A stretch of DNA of 40,339 nt from JAKFDK01 sp036676195 (GTDB taxonomy: Bacteria; Bacillota; Sulfobacillia; Symbiobacteriales; ZC4RG38): positions 1 to 40,339 of the forward strand of contig JAKFDK010000080.1 of assembly GCA_036676195.1 (NCBI GenBank), in the 5' to 3' direction. Made by a program: the position numbers and the translations under genes. This document shows, piece by piece, positions 38,901 to 40,339 of this stretch. Numbering within the stretch: the first letter of the stretch is position 1; the number at the start of each line of letters is the position of its first letter. The notes beneath the pieces were generated by a model, which worked only from the letters and a program-made list of their open reading frames with translations, ran no database searches and was not told the origin of the DNA.

Positions 38901-40339
38901 ATTCTTCACCAAGCCCTGACAGCTTGCCCACCGGCACCGGATGGGTGGACTCGATCATGACGGTCTGACCCCGCACCGTCTGCGGGAGTTTGACCTTTGG
39001 GCGATAGGTCCAGTTGCCCCGCGGCACGTAGATCTGGTAACGGCCGTCCGGCCCGGTGGTCACTTTGGCGCTGAAATCGACAACGCCGTCGCCGTTGAAG
39101 TCTTCCGCCAGTTCCACTGTGGCCCCGGCGCTGGGCTGGCCGGTTCCGGAGTCCACGATCACGCCATTGATGGATGACGGCAGGAAGGAGATTGCAATGG
39201 TGCTGTTGGCGAACAGTTGCCGTTGCACGTCACTGACGCTGGCGGTGACCGTCTCGTAGCGGGGGGTGACGCCGGCCAGGTTGGGGGCGGTGAGGCTGAT
39301 TGCCGCATAGCCATCGCTATTGGTGGTAGCCTCGGCGGCCTCCAGGGTACCGGCCGTGGCGCTGAAGGCAACGGTCACGCCGCCCATGGGGGTGCCGTCC
39401 CGCAGGGTGACCCTGGCGGTCAGGCGGCTGGTGGAGGTGCCGTCGCCGATCACAGCCTCCGGCGCGGCCGACAGGGCGATCACGCCCTGGCCGAGCTTCA
39501 GGTCGAGGGTGGCGGTCGAGTCGGCAGGCACTGCCACCATTCCGCTGGTCGGGTAGTTGGCATCAAGGGCGCTCACGGTGTAGGTCGTGGCGGGGACATT
39601 CAGGAACTGGTACCGCCCCTCTGCATCGGTGGCAGTGGAGGCAACCAGGGTTCCCTGGCCGTCCCGGAGTTCCACGGTCACACCCACTGCGTTGGCTCCC
39701 TGCGCATCGGTCACCGTGCCGGTCACGTTGCCCAGGGGCCGGTATGTGAAGGTGACCGGCGGTGCAGTCGGGGTCTGCCCGTTGTAGGTGCCGGTCACCT
39801 TCACCGTATTGGGACCCACATCTACCTGGCCGCTGGTGAGCGGCACACTCCACGTACCGTCGATGCCCACCGTAACGGAGGGGAGTTCCCGGCCGTTCAC
39901 TTCCACGGTTACCGTGGCGCCGGGGGTGAAGATGCCGGTCACCGCCGGCGGCAACGTGTAGGTCCGGCCGTCCACCGGTGCGGTCAAGGTCAGGTCAGCG
40001 GCCGGGGCCAGAACGTCGAAGCTGTTGCTGGTGGCACCGGTGAGCCCGGTGGCGCCGACGGTCAGCGTGTAGCCGCTTCCCGCCTTGTTGATGCTCAGGT
40101 CGGAGAAGGTAGCCACGCCGCCACTGGCGGTAACGGTGGCCGTCCCGCCCAGGGTACCGCTGCCGGGGTTGCTCCCGATCGCCACGGTAATGTCCCCGGA
40201 GAAGCTGGTGTCCAGGTTATCGTTGGCATCCACCACTCGCACCACCACGTTGCTCATGGTGGCACCTGCTGTGGTGTTACCCGGCTGCGTGAAGACGATC
40301 AGCTTGGCCGCACTGCCCGCAGTAATATTGAAGCTATTG
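35959..40339 (-). CDS. Giant SLH surface protein with tandem CNA-B/Ig-like units (5' partial)
   Basis: The frame is open to the right edge: codons before the internal ATG at 40257 read NSFNITAGSAAKLIVFTQPG and continue in frame, so the true start lies outside. Over 1450 residues it shows an Ig-like repeat, a glucan-type linker domain, then two 518-residue copies (from 39732 and from 38178) of one module: carboxypeptidase-regulatory-like domain, invasin-like big domain (GDGTSTSRLTARVTLRDGTP), further CNA-B-type domains, each ending VGQ-x-x-V-x-(F/Y). A Gly/Ser/Thr linker (GGGGTGGGSGGTGGSG) leads to the SLH region with RAE and GYPDGxF repeats. It would be tethered to cell-wall polymer. A terminator follows. 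Confidence 0.9.
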   Translation of the reverse strand, partial: NSFNITAGSAAKLIVFTQPGNTTAGATMSNVVVRVVDANDNLDTSFSGDITVAIGSNPGSGTLGGTATVTASGGVATFSDLSINKAGSGYTLTVGATGLTGATSNSFDVLAPAADLTLTAPVDGRTYTLPPAVTGIFTPGATVTVEVNGRELPSVTVGIDGTWSVPLTSGQVDVGPNTVKVTGTYNGQTPTAPPVTFTYRPLGNVTGTVTDAQGANAVGVTVELRDGQGTLVASTATDAEGRYQFLNVPATTYTVSALDANYPTSGMVAVPADSTATLDLKLGQGVIALSAAPEAVIGDGTSTSRLTARVTLRDGTPMGGVTVAFSATAGTLEAAEATTNSDGYAAISLTAPNLAGVTPRYETVTASVSDVQRQLFANSTIAISFLPSSINGVIVDSGTGQPSAGATVELAEDFNGDGVVDFSAKVTTGPDGRYQIYVPRGNWTYRPKVKLPQTVRGQTVMIESTHPVPVGKLSGLGEEFAATRKAGGQVLVVDNTGTNLERPDQVLGGSTVQANLQDSHGNPIDKTVTVNADGTYEVDDLPQGEYQILFRLEAGGQQLAATKINVTVNTNGELGLQSALIDPYGKVTDSQTGQPITGVNMKLYWADTPLNVGQGRTPDTLVNLPALPGFAPNQNANPQVTDAGGNYAWMVFADGDYYIRAEKAGYQTYDSRDEGRDVPAQPGEDSYVQSGIIHVGQTIVQFHLTLQPQQVQSAPAAPATGNIEGTVKTDAGVAAAGVRVELVNGAGQVVATTTADTAGNYTFAGVPAGEYTVRVPIPQYPASQPVTVSAGTTVRVDITLVSRARLSLTASPGQIVGDGRSTAELRAKLTLQDGTPVSGVKVTFSTSAGSLSQSESQTDQDGKAVVTLRAPILAGIVSRQETVTVTVSRPDEGLFARVTLSITFYPSSITGVVVDAATGKPVAGARVVVEEDFDKDGTIDFRSEVTTGADGTYRIPVPQGNWVYRVRVAAPLQVGGQTVMVTSEQEAVIGQLSGRGEEIAATRKVGGQVMVRDLPSGGYRAAGRVLPQGTEVQAVVQSAAGEPVNAVVRVYPDGRFEISQLAPGSYQMLFRVHVPGYDRLAGTRLTFTVGEDGVLALQAPLIDPYGVVRDSVTGRPVPGVQMDLFWADTALNRARGRTPDTRVDLPPLPGFPPAANAVPQATDDAGAYGWMVFADGDYYIVADKAGYERYDSRAEGRSVPAAAGEDSFVRTGIIHVGQSVVRYDVSLKPQATTGSGGGGTGGGSGGTGGSGIGTTPSSHRRYILGYPDVTFRPERSISRAEVATILARILELNVTSPTGPVYPDLAAGHWASGYVAAVTRAGLMVGYPDGLFRPDAAITRAEIASVVARLKELPPRSENGFPDTGGHWAQAFISAVRQAGYIEGYPDGTFQPNRATSRAEFVTIINRVLGRGPLVGRPAPTWPDVPFTHWAAGQVEEASTNHLYQVPSGAEERWLGDQP

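Overview
The window reads as chromosomal DNA of a high-GC, endospore-former-type Firmicute, in the style of Symbiobacterium or related Clostridia. The reasons are the strong AGGAGG-type ribosome binding sites, frequent GTG and TTG starts, sigma-A-type promoters, three SLH domains on a giant surface protein, an AbrB-like protein, a secreted-peptide/TPR pair, and Fur- and NikR-type metal control. This is inference: no rRNA or tRNA is present to fix the taxon.

Left part (1-4100): the tail of an unknown gene with its terminator, dispersed inverted repeats, a TfoX-like gene, a remnant of an MBL-fold hydrolase, and a two-gene Septu-type defence system (PtuA ATPase and PtuB HNH nuclease, both on -).

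Island (about 4100-14680): a secreted-metalloprotease-like gene is split into two pieces that each carry the codons GAA CGG at the break. Removing 4100-14679 rejoins them in frame. Inside, at both edges, lie the two ends of a PEP-synthase-type gene on the - strand, itself broken by about 10 kb of cargo. The cargo holds (a) a microcin-C-like peptidyl-nucleotide antibiotic operon: mccS (CmoA-like carboxy-SAM synthase), an MccE-like acetyltransferase, mccB (ThiF adenylating domain fused to a methyltransferase), a 19-residue precursor mccA ending in Asn, a hairpin, and the exporter mccC; (b) a tight four-gene - operon ending in an AbrB-like protein with a zinc knuckle; (c) an XRE-type regulator; and (d) a TPR protein followed by a 32-residue secreted-peptide gene, which looks like a Rap/Phr (RRNPP-type) signalling pair. 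The expected product of (a) is a peptide whose C-terminal Asn is coupled to a carboxymethylated cytidine nucleotide, a Trojan-horse inhibitor of aspartyl-tRNA synthetase.

Middle (15.3-21 kb): a TrhA-family membrane protein, a secreted DUF2680-like protein, a tautomerase, and a four-gene radical-SAM operon (SnoaL-like protein, SPASM radical SAM, PqqD, B12-radical SAM) behind a CRP/FNR-type box. Then follow a seven-part Fur-box-controlled iron uptake operon (27.3-21.1 kb: FTR1, P19, DUF2318 protein, two FtsX-type permeases, ATPase) and a nickel ECF transporter cbiMNQO with nikR (30.7-27.6 kb).

Right part (30.9-40.3 kb): a TetR regulator fused to a WapI-immunity-like domain, with a perfect 16-bp palindrome over its own transcription start; a small cysteine-hydrolase-like protein; an OsmC protein; a frameshifted SLH surface-protein pseudogene; a LacI-family regulator; and the 3' part of a giant SLH surface protein with a 518-residue tandem duplication that runs off the window.
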